A stretch of DNA of 64,000 nt from Burkholderiaceae bacterium DAT-1 (GCA_019084025.1 JAHRBI010000001.1:248001-312000), one strand, 5' to 3'. Shown: positions 9,327 through 19,188, counted from the stretch's first letter. The notes: generated by a model from the sequence alone, not told the origin. Numbers and translations are program-made.

Positions 9327-9797
9327 TTATTCGCGGTGATAGGGATGGCCCTGATTGATAGAGACGGCACGATACAACTGCTCGGCGAGTAGTACACGCA
9401 CCATGCCATGCGGCATGGTCAGGGCAGACAATTGCACCAGATCATCGGCAGTCCGCTTGATATCGGGATGCAGACCATCTGCACCACCAATCACAAAGGC
9501 GACATCGCGACCATCAAGCTGCCAGGACTTGAGCTTGGCAGCCAGTTGCATGGAGGTCCATGCTGCTCCTCGCTCATCCAGAATCACCCGGCGCACGCCT
9601 TGCGGCAAAGCCTCTTCGATGCGGTCACGCTCGGTTTCCATCGTCTTTTCGACAGAGGTGCCACCACCGCGCACACCCGGTTTGAGCTCGACCAGTTTGA
9701 TCTCGGCGTCGCGGGGCATGCGTTTGCGGTATTCCTGAAACGCCTCTTCCACCCAGCCCGGCATCTTGTGCCCGACGGCAATGATGTACAGCTTCAT
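9327..9797 (-). CDS. rlmH: 23S rRNA (pseudouridine1915-N3)-methyltransferase
   Basis: SPOUT-class methyltransferase that modifies pseudouridine 1915 in helix 69 of 23S rRNA using SAM. 156 residues, the standard length. The N terminus [20 protein letters not shown], the motif [11 protein letters not shown], the knot segment FVIGGADGL and the C-terminal [21 protein letters not shown] are diagnostic. It follows rsfS by 15 bases and precedes maf by 13, an arrangement conserved in many proteobacteria in which ribosome-associated genes are cotranscribed. Confidence 0.97.
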   Translation of the reverse strand: MKLYIIAVGHKMPGWVEEAFQEYRKRMPRDAEIKLVELKPGVRGGGTSVEKTMETERDRIEEALPQGVRRVILDERGAAWTSMQLAAKLKSWQLDGRDVAFVIGGADGLHPDIKRTADDLVQLSALTMPHGMVRVLLAEQLYRAVSINQGHPYHRE

Positions 9798-9812
9798 GCA
9801 GACACAACCGGA

Positions 9813-10217
9813 TTAATCGTCGAGGTCTTCGTGCGCCTGAATGGCGGCTTGCCACGGACGGGTCGGGTTGAAGGTCGGCTTCTGGCCGCCCCACAGCTGT
9901 TCGATATTGTAGTAGTCGCGCACGGCCGGCAGCATCACGTGAATGATGATGGAACCTCCATCGACCAGTACCCACTCGCCGGTATTATCACCTTCCATGC
10001 CGAGAATCTCGACACCGGCTTCCTTTAGCTTTTCGCGGACATTGTTTGCCAGTGCCTTCACCTGACGATTGGAGTCGCCCGAAGCCACCACCATGCACTC
10101 GAACAGTGCGGTCAGATTGGTGGTATCCAGAGCAATGATGTCTTTGCCCTTGACGTCTTCGAGGGCTGCGACGGCGATATCGCGCTGCTGGGCAATGGAG
10201 AGTGTGTTTTCAGTCAT
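9813..10217 (-). CDS. rsfS: Ribosomal silencing factor RsfS
   Basis: Binds ribosomal protein uL14 (L14) and blocks subunit joining during starvation. 134 residues. The RsfS/Iojap core is clear: ALEDVKGKDIIALDTTN, CMVVASGDSNRQVKALANNV, then EWVLVDGGSIIIHVM and YYNIEQLWG. A C-terminal tail of about 20 residues (ending AHEDLDD) goes beyond the compact core. The start overlaps the nadD stop by four bases, so the genes are translationally coupled. Confidence 0.96.
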   Translation of the reverse strand: MTENTLSIAQQRDIAVAALEDVKGKDIIALDTTNLTALFECMVVASGDSNRQVKALANNVREKLKEAGVEILGMEGDNTGEWVLVDGGSIIIHVMLPAVRDYYNIEQLWGGQKPTFNPTRPWQAAIQAHEDLDD

Positions 10218-10864
10218 GATCTATAAAGCAAATGCCGCCCGGCATAGTCTCGCACCGCATCAGACACCAGACCTTCTACCGGGTTGCCCCCGGCCAGACA
10301 CTGGCGGATCGCGGTCGCCGAGATGGCGAGCGGCTTGGTGGGTAAAAAGGAGATTGTACCGCGTAAATCTGTTTTGGGTAAGGTAAGTGATTGAATTTTT
10401 GGCAGGACTTCCCTGACAACCGGTTCCGGCATCTGCTGCTGCCAGCCATCCAGATCGAATCCTGGACGGCACACCACTGCCAGCACACCTATATCTAGCA
10501 GATCCCGCCAACGGCGCCATGTACCGATGTTCAGAAAGGAATCTGCACCAATCAACCAGTGAATCAATGTTTCCGGCCCTTGCTCATTTTGAATTTCTTC
10601 CAATGTATCAATGGTGTAGGCCGTACCATCGCGGTGAATCTCACGCTGATCGATCTGAAAACCCGTTTCAGCAGAAAAGGCCAGCTCCAGCATGGCCACG
10701 CGATGCCGGGCCGGGCTCAGGGTATTGGGTCGATGTGGCGGATTGGCGGTTGGCATCAGGTACACGCACTCAAGCTGGAAGGCATCTCTGAATGCCTTTG
10801 CCATGGCCACATGCCCCAGATGCACAGGATCGAAACTCCCGCCAAATACACCAATACGCCGCAA
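10214..10864 (-). CDS. nadD: Nicotinate-nucleotide adenylyltransferase
   Basis: Adenylates nicotinate mononucleotide in NAD synthesis. 216 residues with the nucleotidyltransferase N terminus RRIGVFGGSFDPVHLGHV (HxGH motif), the NPPHRP loop and the C-terminal ISATAIRQCLAGG (the ISxTxxR motif). The start codon is TTG at 10864: GGAGG lies six bases upstream of it and the family N terminus begins there, while no in-frame ATG fits. First gene of the nadD-rsfS-rlmH-maf operon. The chemoreceptor at 10887-12491 ends 22 bases upstream on the same strand; readthrough from it is possible. Confidence 0.95.
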   Translation of the reverse strand: MRRIGVFGGSFDPVHLGHVAMAKAFRDAFQLECVYLMPTANPPHRPNTLSPARHRVAMLELAFSAETGFQIDQREIHRDGTAYTIDTLEEIQNEQGPETLIHWLIGADSFLNIGTWRRWRDLLDIGVLAVVCRPGFDLDGWQQQMPEPVVREVLPKIQSLTLPKTDLRGTISFLPTKPLAISATAIRQCLAGGNPVEGLVSDAVRDYAGRHLLYRS

Positions 10865-10886
10865 ACCAGACCTCCATGGGTCCAGC

Positions 10887-12491
10887 TCAGATGGACCGCT
10901 CGAAATTCGATACCAATTGACGCATCCAGTGCGCCGTCCGGGTCAATTGCTGGGCAGCCGAACTCACTGCCTGCGCTTCCTGTGAGTTGGAATCAACCAG
11001 CGAGGCGATTTCTTCAATTGACTGGGCGACATCATGCGATGCCCGCACCTGTTGGCGCAAGGATTCTGCAATCTGACCCGTTTTGTCCACTGTGGTACGT
11101 GCAGCCTCCAGCACTTTATGCAGGCTTTCGTTACTGGCCTTGATCGACGCAGTGCCGCGCTCGACTTCTTCCGCCGCACTGTCCATGGTCATCAAGGTCA
11201 TCTGCGTCACCAGCTGGATATTGGTTACATTGCTGGTGATATCCTGCGTCGAAGAAGCAGTCCGTTCCGCCAGTTTGCGCACTTCATCTGCCACCACCGC
11301 AAATCCGCGGCCGGTCTCACCTGCACGTGCAGCTTCAATTGCCGCATTAAGTGCCAGTAAATTAGTTTGATCTGCAATTTCCTTGATCACAGAGGTCATG
11401 CTGCCGATACGCTCTACCGCTGCATTCAAATCATTCAGTGTCGAACGCGCTTCTCCCACGACATCGACAATCCGCTGGGTTGACTCCAGACTACCGATCA
11501 TGTTTTTTTCGTCGCGCAGCACAATGTCACAGGTCTCATTGGCACTCGCCGACGTGCTTTCGGTTGCATCGTTGATTTCACCAATCGTGACACTCATTTC
11601 CTGGGTCAGCGCACTCACCTTCATCGCGCGCTCACTTTGCTGGCCGGTCTGCTCGGAGAGGTGTTCGACAGACTCATGCAGGGTATCTGCCTCCATGCTG
11701 ACGCGAGTGGCAGCGGAGGTAATATCGGCAATCAAGGCACGCAAATGCACAGCAAGAGAGCGGATTGACACAATCAAGTCTGCAAACTCGTCCGTTTCGT
11801 CAACCTGTAGCGTAAATTTGAAATTGCCTTCTTCGATTTGCTGAAGACTATATTCGACCTTACGAATCCCTTGCAGGGCACGACTCACCCACCATCCGCC
11901 CCCGATAAGCGAAGACAGCATGCCCGTCGTGGCAAATACCCACATCCATTTGCTATCAGCTGCAGCCGCAAGACCCGTCGCCAGAAACAAAATCGCCAGC
12001 CCGACAAAGGCGAGCCAAGCGCGCTGCGCAAAGTTGATTTTATTCAGAAGCGTATTGAGTTTGGTCGCTGACAGCGTTTGCCGACCTTCCCGGACGGCAC
12101 GGTATAGATTTTCTGCAGCGCTGACCTCAGCACGGTCAGGCACAGTACGCACAGATTGATAACCGACGATGCGTCCATCCACCCTTACCGGCGTGACATA
12201 CGCTTCAACCCAGTAATGATCACCATTAATCGCACGGTTTTTAACCAAGCCGCGCCACGGCTTACCCGCCTGTATGGTTCGCCATAGATCCTCGTATGCA
12301 GAGGCAGGCATATCAGGATGCCGAACAATATTGTGTGGCTGGCCTATCAGCTCGGCCTCGCTGAAGCCGCTGATTTCGCAGAACGCCGGGTTCACATAGA
12401 CAATATTGCCCTTGAGGTCCGTTTTGGAGACGATGGGCTGTCCCGGCTTCAAAAAGCGTTCGACGTTGGTCACTGGCTGGTTGTTTCGCAT
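10887..12491 (-). CDS. Aer-like PAS methyl-accepting chemotaxis protein
   Basis: A 534-residue chemoreceptor that probably senses redox or oxygen rather than periplasmic ligands. The N terminus is a PAS domain of the Aer type ([73 protein letters not shown]). Two adjacent transmembrane segments follow at about residues 170-215 with no periplasmic domain, then a HAMP-like linker and a methyl-accepting signalling domain whose hairpin tip is [19 protein letters not shown]. The start at 12491 (MRNNQPVTN) places the PAS domain at the very N terminus as in Aer. No che gene is adjacent. Which cofactor it binds cannot be read from the sequence. Confidence 0.93.
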   Translation of the reverse strand: MRNNQPVTNVERFLKPGQPIVSKTDLKGNIVYVNPAFCEISGFSEAELIGQPHNIVRHPDMPASAYEDLWRTIQAGKPWRGLVKNRAINGDHYWVEAYVTPVRVDGRIVGYQSVRTVPDRAEVSAAENLYRAVREGRQTLSATKLNTLLNKINFAQRAWLAFVGLAILFLATGLAAAADSKWMWVFATTGMLSSLIGGGWWVSRALQGIRKVEYSLQQIEEGNFKFTLQVDETDEFADLIVSIRSLAVHLRALIADITSAATRVSMEADTLHESVEHLSEQTGQQSERAMKVSALTQEMSVTIGEINDATESTSASANETCDIVLRDEKNMIGSLESTQRIVDVVGEARSTLNDLNAAVERIGSMTSVIKEIADQTNLLALNAAIEAARAGETGRGFAVVADEVRKLAERTASSTQDITSNVTNIQLVTQMTLMTMDSAAEEVERGTASIKASNESLHKVLEAARTTVDKTGQIAESLRQQVRASHDVAQSIEEIASLVDSNSQEAQAVSSAAQQLTRTAHWMRQLVSNFERSI

Positions 12492-12613
12492 GTGGCGGCC
12501 CCGTGGCTGCGGAACCCCCTGCGACAACACGCCGCAACCGGACAATCCCGCTCTTCTAAAATTAGATGAAGGATCGCCGGTTGCAAACCTGAATGCTCAG
12601 TGGATGATCAAAC

Positions 12614-13870
12614 TCAGGTACGAACCTGCCCCTGACCGAACACGACCCACTTCTGCGAGGTCAGGCCAAGCAGACCAACGGGACCCCGCGCGTGGATTTT
12701 GTCGGTGGAAATACCGATTTCAGCGCCGAGACCATACTCGAAACCGTCAGCAAAGCGGGTGGATGCATTAATCATGACCGAGCTGGAATCCACCACACGC
12801 AGGAAACGATGCGCCCGCGCATAATCCTGCGTGACGATGCAATCGGTATGGTGTGATCCATAGTGATTGATATGTGCGACCGCTTCATCCATATCATTCA
12901 CGATGCGGATCGCCAGAATCGGTGCCAGATATTCGGCAAACCAGTCGTCCTCGGTCGCAGGTAATGCAGCAGGCAATATGTCACGAGTGAGGGGGCAAGC
13001 GCGTAGTTCCACCCCTTTTTCCCCATAAATCTTACCCAGTGCAGGCAACACGTTACCAGCGACATCCCGATGCACCAACAGGGTTTCCATCGTATTGCAG
13101 GTGCCATAGCGATGGGTTTTGGCATTATCGGCAATGCGGATCGCCATCTCGATATCGGCATCTGCATCGATGTAGACGTGGCAAACGCCATCCAGATGCT
13201 TGATCACGGGGACACGTGCCTCATTCGAAACGCGCTCGATCAGCCCTTTTCCGCCACGCGGCACAATCACGTCTACCCATTGTTTCATGGTGATCAGCTC
13301 GCCCACGGCGGCCCGATCTGCTGTGGCTACCACCTGCACACAGGCTTCAGGTAACCCGGCCACACGAAGACCTTCGGCTACACACGCGGCAATCGCCTGA
13401 TTGCTTTCCAGCGCTTCCGAGCCGCCACGCAGAATAGCCGCGTTGCCAGACTTGAGGCACAGCGCTGCTGCATCCGCAGTAACATTGGGGCGTGCTTCAT
13501 AGATGATGCCGATCACGCCCAGCGGGACGCGCATTTTCCCTAATTGAATACCCGAGGGTCGAAACGCAAACTCGCTCATCTCACCGACTGGATCAGGCAG
13601 GGCTGCGACCTGGCGCAAACCATCTGCCATGGCAGCAATGGATTTTTCGGAGATTGCCAGCCGGTCTAGCATGGCCGCATCCAGCCCGCTATCTTTGGCC
13701 CGTGCCACATCGCGCGCATTGGCGTCCAGCAAATAGGCTGCATCTCGCGCCACCGCATCGGCCATCGCCATCAGTGCGCGATTTTTGGTGGCCGTATCCG
13801 CCGCCGCCAAGATCGAGGACGCCTGCCGCGCCGCTCGTCCCACCCCATCCATGTACGTCTTGATATCCAT
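12614..13870 (-). CDS. proA: Glutamate-5-semialdehyde (gamma-glutamyl phosphate) reductase
   Basis: NADPH-dependent second step of proline synthesis. 418 residues, standard for ProA. Visible motifs: [34 protein letters not shown], the catalytic cysteine in [14 protein letters not shown], and the C-terminal [21 protein letters not shown]. The ATG at 13870 (MDIKTYMDG) is chosen; the open frame extends 32 codons further but that extension does not look like ProA. proB is not next to it. It is transcribed divergently from the unknown gene at 14077, with an inverted repeat in the 206-base gap. Confidence 0.97.
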   Translation of the reverse strand: MDIKTYMDGVGRAARQASSILAAADTATKNRALMAMADAVARDAAYLLDANARDVARAKDSGLDAAMLDRLAISEKSIAAMADGLRQVAALPDPVGEMSEFAFRPSGIQLGKMRVPLGVIGIIYEARPNVTADAAALCLKSGNAAILRGGSEALESNQAIAACVAEGLRVAGLPEACVQVVATADRAAVGELITMKQWVDVIVPRGGKGLIERVSNEARVPVIKHLDGVCHVYIDADADIEMAIRIADNAKTHRYGTCNTMETLLVHRDVAGNVLPALGKIYGEKGVELRACPLTRDILPAALPATEDDWFAEYLAPILAIRIVNDMDEAVAHINHYGSHHTDCIVTQDYARAHRFLRVVDSSSVMINASTRFADGFEYGLGAEIGISTDKIHARGPVGLLGLTSQKWVVFGQGQVRT

Positions 13871-13974
13871 TCCTGCCCACCCGCATCCGAATCCAAACAT
13901 GACTCGGGTCATTCTAACCGGATCAAGCAATATATTGCGTCTCGGGTCGCAGCAATCATTTCTCACATTTTTTG

Positions 13975-14001
13975 CGTTTCCTGAACATGATTCAGGAAAC
14001 G
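13975..14001. repeat. Perfect 11-bp inverted repeat, possible operator
   Basis: CGTTTCCTGAA (13975-13985) and TTCAGGAAACG (13991-14001) with loop CATGA. No T tract follows on either strand, so it is not a classical terminator. It lies 75 bases upstream of the gene at 14077 and 104 bases upstream of proA. A second short hairpin, AGTGCG-TTG-CGCACT, is at 14042-14056. Confidence 0.7.
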
Positions 14002-14076
14002 TTCAGCTTCACAGGCGTTAAATACGCCTGCACCGAGTGAAAGTGCGTTGCGCACTGAAGGTGAAATGTCACGGAG

Positions 14077-14547
14077 ATGGCCATGAACTGCGCCTACGAA
14101 AGCAAGCTGGATCAAGAACGCCCATATGAGCTGGCCTGTGTGCCGGCTCTTGCAGACACCCAGAGCCGTCTGCAGTACCGCTACCTGGACACCGGTGAAA
14201 CCGTTGAAGTCCCGAACCTCTGGTTCAATCAGACCTACGAAATCCGCGCCCGTGATTTCGAGCGTCAGGCTGAAACCATCATGGTGCTGGCCGAACAAAT
14301 GGCTCGCCGTGAATCGCACCTGCTGACCGAGGCTCAAATGGCCCGCAAGGAAACCTTCTACCGCGATCTGGCTGCTGCCTACCACGAGCAAGCTGCCCGT
14401 TTCCGCGAAGAAGGTCTGCGCCACGCTGCTGCAATGCATGCCCGCGCCGAGCAGATCAGCCGCATGGCGCTGGAAGCTGCCAGCAAGGCCAGCATTCCGG
14501 CCTGGCAGATTCCGGCGAATCGCAGCCGCCTGCGCATGACTGCCTGA
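14077..14547 (+). CDS. Unknown alpha-helical protein, 156 residues
   Basis: I do not recognise this protein. It has no signal peptide or membrane segment. The first 60 residues contain a short beta-like stretch (LQYRYLDTGETVEVPNLWF); the rest is almost entirely helical and rich in Ala, Glu, Gln and Arg (EIRARDFERQAETIMVLAEQ), the composition of a coiled-coil or small helical-bundle protein. Third positions are strongly biased to the codons seen in glnA (CTG, GAA, CGT/CGC, ACC), suggesting high expression. ATG at 14077 or 14083 could be used, with GGAG at 14073-14076 close to the first. A strong terminator follows and hairpins precede it, so it is an independently controlled single gene. A granule-associated role is conceivable but unsupported. 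Confidence 0.75.
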   Translation: MAMNCAYESKLDQERPYELACVPALADTQSRLQYRYLDTGETVEVPNLWFNQTYEIRARDFERQAETIMVLAEQMARRESHLLTEAQMARKETFYRDLAAAYHEQAARFREEGLRHAAAMHARAEQISRMALEAASKASIPAWQIPANRSRLRMTA

Positions 14548-14633
14548 TCACACAGTCTGATGATGTTTTTCCGGCGAGCCATGCGGTTCGCCTACCCAGT
14601 TCTGAACCGGTAATCGAGTTTCTCGATTCTTGG

Positions 14634-14662
14634 GCCCGGATGGTCACATCCGGGCACTTTTT
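14634..14662 (+). terminator. Rho-independent terminator of the 14077-14547 gene
   Basis: Stem GCCCGGATG (14634-14642) and CATCCGGGC (14647-14655), loop GTCA, then A-C and a T6 tract. It lies 87 bases after the stop and 23 bases from the convergent end of cobS. Confidence 0.88.
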
Positions 14663-14684
14663 TCGCCTGTATGTCTTGTGTGTG

Positions 14685-15422
14685 CTACAGGAGACGAGTG
14701 AGCGACAGGATCAACGGCCCGCTTGCGACCGCCAGCATCAAACCGGTCTCCACACACTCGATTCCCGCCCCGAGGCAATCGCCTGATACGCCGCCCAGTC
14801 TACGTTCCAGCCAGACGCGATAGAGCGCAATGAGCAGCGGTGCCAGCCACAGCGCAGGGTACATCCACCCTGCCGCCATCAGCCCTACGCCCCACAATAG
14901 GCGCGCCAGCTTTGGAATACGCCAGCTGAATGCTTCAGCCATACCGCTGACCAGTGGCGGCAACGATTGCCAGAATAGCGGCCCGAGTCTCGCCCATGCG
15001 GCAATCCAGATCAGATGTATCAGTGCATGCTGTTTTACCAGCAACATCAACAGAACCAGCTTCCCCGAGGTTTGCACGATGAGCGCCAGCACGCCAAAGG
15101 AACCCAGATGCGGATCCTTCATCACCGCCAGTAATCGGGACGTATCACGATGCGCGGCACCGAGCCCATCTGCCAGATCAGCCAGTCCATCGAGATGCAG
15201 CCCGCCCGTTACCCACACCCACACAATCAGGCCAAGCCATGCGCCGAGCCACGGATCAATCTGCCCGCCCAGATATGCAGCCAGCACCACGCATCCGCCC
15301 ACCAGCACCCCCACCAGCGGAAACCAGCGCGCAGAGGCCACCAGCGCATCGGGTGAAAATGGCAGATTGCGCGGCACAGGCAGCCGGGTCAGAAATTGAA
15401 TCGCTAGTAACAACTGATTCAT
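14685..15422 (-). CDS. cobS: Adenosylcobinamide-GDP ribazoletransferase (cobalamin synthase)
   Basis: Membrane enzyme that joins adenosylcobinamide-GDP with alpha-ribazole(-phosphate) to close the nucleotide loop of B12. 245 residues with multiple hydrophobic segments. The N terminus LLLAIQFLTRLPVP and the motif GGLHLDGLADLADGLGAAH, which carries the metal-binding Asp residues, are typical. It is the last gene of the B12 operon and overlaps cobC by four bases. Confidence 0.95.
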   Translation of the reverse strand: MNQLLLAIQFLTRLPVPRNLPFSPDALVASARWFPLVGVLVGGCVVLAAYLGGQIDPWLGAWLGLIVWVWVTGGLHLDGLADLADGLGAAHRDTSRLLAVMKDPHLGSFGVLALIVQTSGKLVLLMLLVKQHALIHLIWIAAWARLGPLFWQSLPPLVSGMAEAFSWRIPKLARLLWGVGLMAAGWMYPALWLAPLLIALYRVWLERRLGGVSGDCLGAGIECVETGLMLAVASGPLILSLTRLL

Positions 15423-15949
15423 TCAGATATCCAGTCAATCAGGATGGGCGTGGCAAAGGGCACGGGCACCTGCCAGCGGTCGGATGCATTGCTTAAGCCC
15501 GCCTGAAACATCAGGCTGCGAATGGGGCCTGCGTGTGTGATGATGATTGCGCCATGTGGATGAGCCGCCGCAATTTCCGAAATTGCGGTACTGACCCGAT
15601 GGATCATATCTGCCACACGCTCTCCGCCACCCGGCACGCCGTTCAGAATGTCTTCAGCCCACGCATCCAGTTCGCTGCGCGGGATATCTTCCCAGTGCAG
15701 CCCTTCCCATGCGCCAAAGTCGAGTTCGAGCAGGCTATCCATGCAGACCACATCGGGTGATAGCGCCTGCGCCAGCTTCATGCAGCGGCTAGCGGGACTG
15801 GCATACACCGGCCAGTCAGGCAGGGTCGAACGCAATGTCTCGATGGCGGTGCGTAATACATCCGGGTCAACCTCAACGTCCAGTTGACCATAGCATCGGC
15901 CTGTCATATCGAGCACCGCAGGATGCCGGATCAGCCAGAGCGAACTCAT
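15419..15949 (-). CDS. cobC: Alpha-ribazole phosphatase, histidine phosphatase family
   Basis: Removes the 5' phosphate in the last part of nucleotide-loop assembly. 176 residues with the phosphoglycerate-mutase-like signature LWLIRHPAVLD (here RHP where RHG is commonest), LDFGAWEGLHWEDIP and the second His in IIITHAGPIRSL. The assignment to CobC rather than another histidine phosphatase rests mainly on position: it overlaps cobS and btuD by four bases each, between two B12 genes. Confidence 0.88.
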   Translation of the reverse strand: MSSLWLIRHPAVLDMTGRCYGQLDVEVDPDVLRTAIETLRSTLPDWPVYASPASRCMKLAQALSPDVVCMDSLLELDFGAWEGLHWEDIPRSELDAWAEDILNGVPGGGERVADMIHRVSTAISEIAAAHPHGAIIITHAGPIRSLMFQAGLSNASDRWQVPVPFATPILIDWISE

Positions 15950-16716
15950 GCTGTATGGCTCGCGGGGAAAAAGTACGTCTCACCATCCACCTCGGCAGCA
16001 CGCAGCGGATAGCCATAGAGTGCGGACAAATGGGCTTCGGTGAGCAGTTCATCCACCGCACCAGCGCGCCAGCTGCCATCGCCCGCCAGCAGCAGGACAT
16101 GGGTCGCCAGATCACGGGCGTGATTGGGATCGTGACTCACCATCACCAGCGTTCGTCCGGCATCGCACTCCTCCCGCAGTAACGCCAATGCCTGCTGCTG
16201 ATGGCGCACATCAAGCTGTGACAGCGGCTCGTCCAGCAACATAAGCGGCGTCGTTTGCATCAGCGCGGTCGCCAGACTGGTGCGGCGCCGTTCGCCGCCC
16301 GATAAATCTGCCAGATCACGATCTGCCAGATGCGTCAGATCAAGCCGTTGCAGACATCGTTCTGCCAGCGCTTGATCCTCGGCCGAAGTCCACCCAAAGC
16401 GATCCTGCCAGGGATGTCTGCCGGACAACACCTGATCGCGCACGGAAATCGGAAAAGGATGTTCATCCTGCTGTGTCAGCCAGGCCAGTTGCCGGGCGCG
16501 CTCGCGGGCGGGCCAGTGACTGATCATCCGGTTTTGCAGCAGAACCTTGCCCTGTGCAGGTACCAGCCAACCCGACAGATGCGCCAGCAGCGTGCTCTTG
16601 CCACAACCATTCTCGCCCAGCACCAGCCAGCATTCGCCAGCTGAAATCGTCAGGTCGAGATTGCGCACCAGCGCAGTCTGGCCGCGCACCAGCGAGACTT
16701 GTTGCAGCGTCAGCAT
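15946..16716 (-). CDS. btuD: Cobalamin ABC transporter ATP-binding protein
   Basis: ATPase of a type II (FecCDE/BtuCD-like) importer. 256 residues with Walker A LGENGCGKSTLLAH, Q loop WLTQQDEHPF, signature LSGGERRRTSLATAL, Walker B PLMLLDEPLSQLD and the switch His in VMVSHDPNHA. The start at 16716 sits on the last base of the btuC stop (TGATG). The vitamin B12 specificity is inferred from the operon and the riboswitch; sequence alone would also fit a siderophore or haem importer. Confidence 0.93.
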   Translation of the reverse strand: MLTLQQVSLVRGQTALVRNLDLTISAGECWLVLGENGCGKSTLLAHLSGWLVPAQGKVLLQNRMISHWPARERARQLAWLTQQDEHPFPISVRDQVLSGRHPWQDRFGWTSAEDQALAERCLQRLDLTHLADRDLADLSGGERRRTSLATALMQTTPLMLLDEPLSQLDVRHQQQALALLREECDAGRTLVMVSHDPNHARDLATHVLLLAGDGSWRAGAVDELLTEAHLSALYGYPLRAAEVDGETYFFPASHTA

Positions 16717-17705
16717 CAGCGCCTCCCCTGAAAACGCGCCAGCAGATACAGAAACGCCGGTACACCGCAGATCGCCATGACGACGCCGACCGGTAGCTGC
16801 TGCGGCGCAAAGGCAGTGCGCGCCACGATATCCGCAGCCAGCAACACCGCCCCGCCACACAGCACACTCGCAGGCAGCAATTGTCGCAACGACGACCCGA
16901 GCAATAATCGCAAGGCATGCGGCACGATCAGGCCGACAAACCCTACTGCCCCTGCCGTGGTCACCGCCAGTGCAGTCGCCATAGCCGAGACGGTATAGAG
17001 CAGCCAGTGCATCTGCCGCACCGATACACCCAATGCATGTGCACGCGCTTCGCCCTGTGCCAGCATGTCGATATCACGCAGCCACGGCCAGACCAGCGCC
17101 AGCAATGCCAACAGCCCGGGTAAGGCATAGTGCCAATCCGCACCGGCCAGATCGCCCAGCATCCAGAAAATCATGCCGCGCAAAATGCCATCGGGGGCAA
17201 TGCTCAGAATCAATGCGATCAGCGCACTGGCAAAGGAAGCCACCGCCACACCGGTTAGCAGCAGGCGTGTGCGCTGGGTTGAGTGATCGTTTCGTGCCAG
17301 TACAAATACCAGCACTGTACTGATCCACGCGCCGCCGCCTGCGGCAAGTGAAACCATCGCGGTGCCTGCACCCAGCAACATCGCCAGTAAAGCACCGACG
17401 CCCGCACCGCCAGAGGTGCCCAGTACATAGGGATCGGCTAGCGGATTACGCAGCAACACCTGCTGCAAGACCCCCGCCAGCGCCAGCAATCCGCCCACCG
17501 CAAGCGCGGACAGGCTGCGCGGCAGGCGCAGTTGCCAGATCACATCCCGTGTCAGCGCGGCATCGGCATGCTGCCCCCATAATGCGGCAACGCCAACGCC
17601 ACTGCTGCCCACGCAGACACTCAGCCCCAGCAACAATAGCGGCAAGAGCAGAATCAGGCTCCATACCCAGATGCGGCGACACGGATGCCATGCAAGACCG
17701 ATCAT
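16716..17705 (-). CDS. btuC: Cobalamin ABC transporter permease, FecCD family
   Basis: Inner-membrane permease of the BtuCD-type importer. 329 residues, around ten transmembrane helices, starting with a basic stretch and a long hydrophobic run (WSLILLLPLLLLGLSVCVG). Family motifs: LRLPRSLSALAVGGLLALAG, GVLQQVLLRNPLADPYVLGTSGG (split here as two adjacent motifs), and GLIVPHALRLLLG. The ATG at 17705 overlaps the btuF stop by four bases. It is flanked by its binding protein (btuF) and its ATPase (btuD) in the normal order. Confidence 0.94.
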   Translation of the reverse strand: MIGLAWHPCRRIWVWSLILLLPLLLLGLSVCVGSSGVGVAALWGQHADAALTRDVIWQLRLPRSLSALAVGGLLALAGVLQQVLLRNPLADPYVLGTSGGAGVGALLAMLLGAGTAMVSLAAGGGAWISTVLVFVLARNDHSTQRTRLLLTGVAVASFASALIALILSIAPDGILRGMIFWMLGDLAGADWHYALPGLLALLALVWPWLRDIDMLAQGEARAHALGVSVRQMHWLLYTVSAMATALAVTTAGAVGFVGLIVPHALRLLLGSSLRQLLPASVLCGGAVLLAADIVARTAFAPQQLPVGVVMAICGVPAFLYLLARFQGRR

Positions 17706-18571
17706 GGACGGCGAGCTCCGTCGATAGCGGCACACAGCGCTTCTGCCCCCTCGACCAGGCGCGGCCCCATGCGGCTCAATACATCGGGCGGCAAGACTTT
17801 CAGTTGTGCGTATTTGACGGCAGGCACGCCGGGATAGCGCTGCCAGTGGGTCAGCCACGACGTCTTGGCTTCGCCATCACCGCTGGTGACAATCAGATCA
17901 GGCGCGGCGGCCAGCACCGCTTCCTCATCCACAGTCGGCGCACGCGCCTTGAGTGCGGCAAACACATTGCGGCCACTGCAACGCTGCATGATGTCGGACA
18001 TCACCTGCTCGCCATTGATGGTCATCAGCGGTTTGTCCCACACCTGATAGAACACTTTCACCACCGGCTTGCCCCCAAAACGGGTCGACAAGGCCTGTTC
18101 ACGTTTGAGCAGCGTGGCATTGAGATGCTGTGCGGCCTGAGCACGACCGGTTAGCTCACCGAGCCGCGTGAGTGAATGGCGAACATCGGCAAGCGTCTTG
18201 GGATCATCGTAATATACCGGCAGCCCCAACTTGGCGACCTGTTCCAGCTGGCGCGGGCTATTGCCCCCCGACCACGCCAGAATCAGGTCCGGTTTGTAGA
18301 GGCGGATACGCTCTAGATCCAGATTGTCGTAGCCACCCACGCGCGGGATGGCTTTGGCAGCAGCCGGATAATCGCTGTAGTCCGTCGCGGCGACCAGCAG
18401 ATGGCCCGCGCCAATCGCAAACAGGTCTTCGGTGAGATGCGGCGTCAGGCTGATGATGCGGCGGGCGGGCTGGGCAAGCGTCACTGTGTGGCCGCTGTCA
18501 TCCACTACCGATATGGCTTGCGCAGCCGTCATCCACACCATCATCAACGCCAACAGGCAGTGCCTTACCAT
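17702..18571 (-). CDS. btuF: Periplasmic cobalamin-binding protein
   Basis: Class III solute-binding protein that delivers corrinoids to BtuCD. 289 residues with a signal peptide (MVRHCLLALMMVWMTAAQA), an N-terminal lobe with RIISLTPHLTEDLFAIGAG and YSDYPAAAKAIPRVGGYDN, the linking helix and the second lobe with VFYQVWDKPLMTING and DLIVTSGDGEA. These match the BtuF/TroA-like fold, including the VGGYDN/LDLERI segment. The start at 18571 is chosen by the signal peptide. It overlaps cobO by seven bases and btuC by four. Confidence 0.94.
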   Translation of the reverse strand: MVRHCLLALMMVWMTAAQAISVVDDSGHTVTLAQPARRIISLTPHLTEDLFAIGAGHLLVAATDYSDYPAAAKAIPRVGGYDNLDLERIRLYKPDLILAWSGGNSPRQLEQVAKLGLPVYYDDPKTLADVRHSLTRLGELTGRAQAAQHLNATLLKREQALSTRFGGKPVVKVFYQVWDKPLMTINGEQVMSDIMQRCSGRNVFAALKARAPTVDEEAVLAAAPDLIVTSGDGEAKTSWLTHWQRYPGVPAVKYAQLKVLPPDVLSRMGPRLVEGAEALCAAIDGARRP

Positions 18572-19185
18572 TCCACACCCTTCTGTGCACGGATGCCTGC
18601 CTCGTAGGCATGCTTGGTGTTCTCGATCACGGATACGGTATCGGCCAGGTCCAGCAAGCCCGGCACCGCGCCGCGCCCTGTGACCACCACATGTTGCATC
18701 TCCGGCCGGCTGGCCAGATCGCGCAGCACACGCTCGGTATCCAGATAGCCATAGCTCAGACAATAGGTCAGCTCGTCCAAGACCACCAGCTCGTAGCTGG
18801 CATCTGCCAGCATCCGCGCAGCGATATCCCACGCTTCTTCGGCGCGACGGGTATCGGCTGTACGATCCTGCGTGTCCCAGGTAAAGCCATCACCCTTTAC
18901 ATGCCACTCGCAATGCTTGCCCAGAAAAGCCTCTTCGCCGGTATCCGTGCGGCCCTTGATGAATTGCACCACGCCCACTTTCATACCGTGACCAATGGCA
19001 CGCGCCACCATACCAAATGCCGAAGACGACTTGCCCTTGCCATTGCCTGTCAGCACCAGCAACACGCCGGTATCGAGATCAGACGCGGCGATATGTGCAT
19101 CAATCAGCGCCTTCTTGCGTGCCATGCGCGCTGCGTGTCGCGCATTGCGATCAGCTTCGGCCTGTTGTTTTGCCTGTTCATCCAT
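18565..19185 (-). CDS. cobO: Cob(I)yrinic acid a,c-diamide adenosyltransferase
   Basis: CobA/CobO/BtuR-type corrinoid adenosyltransferase, which attaches the upper 5'-deoxyadenosyl ligand. 206 residues. A basic Lys/Arg/Ala-rich N terminus is followed by the P-loop VLTGNGKGKSSSAFGM, the motif VGVVQFIKG, the acidic segment ELVVLDELTYCLSYGYL and VVTGRGAVPGLLDLAD, all characteristic. It is three bases after cobT and overlaps btuF. Imported corrinoids would be adenosylated by it before CobU acts. Confidence 0.96.
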   Translation of the reverse strand: MDEQAKQQAEADRNARHAARMARKKALIDAHIAASDLDTGVLLVLTGNGKGKSSSAFGMVARAIGHGMKVGVVQFIKGRTDTGEEAFLGKHCEWHVKGDGFTWDTQDRTADTRRAEEAWDIAARMLADASYELVVLDELTYCLSYGYLDTERVLRDLASRPEMQHVVVTGRGAVPGLLDLADTVSVIENTKHAYEAGIRAQKGVEW

Positions 19186-19188
19186 GTG

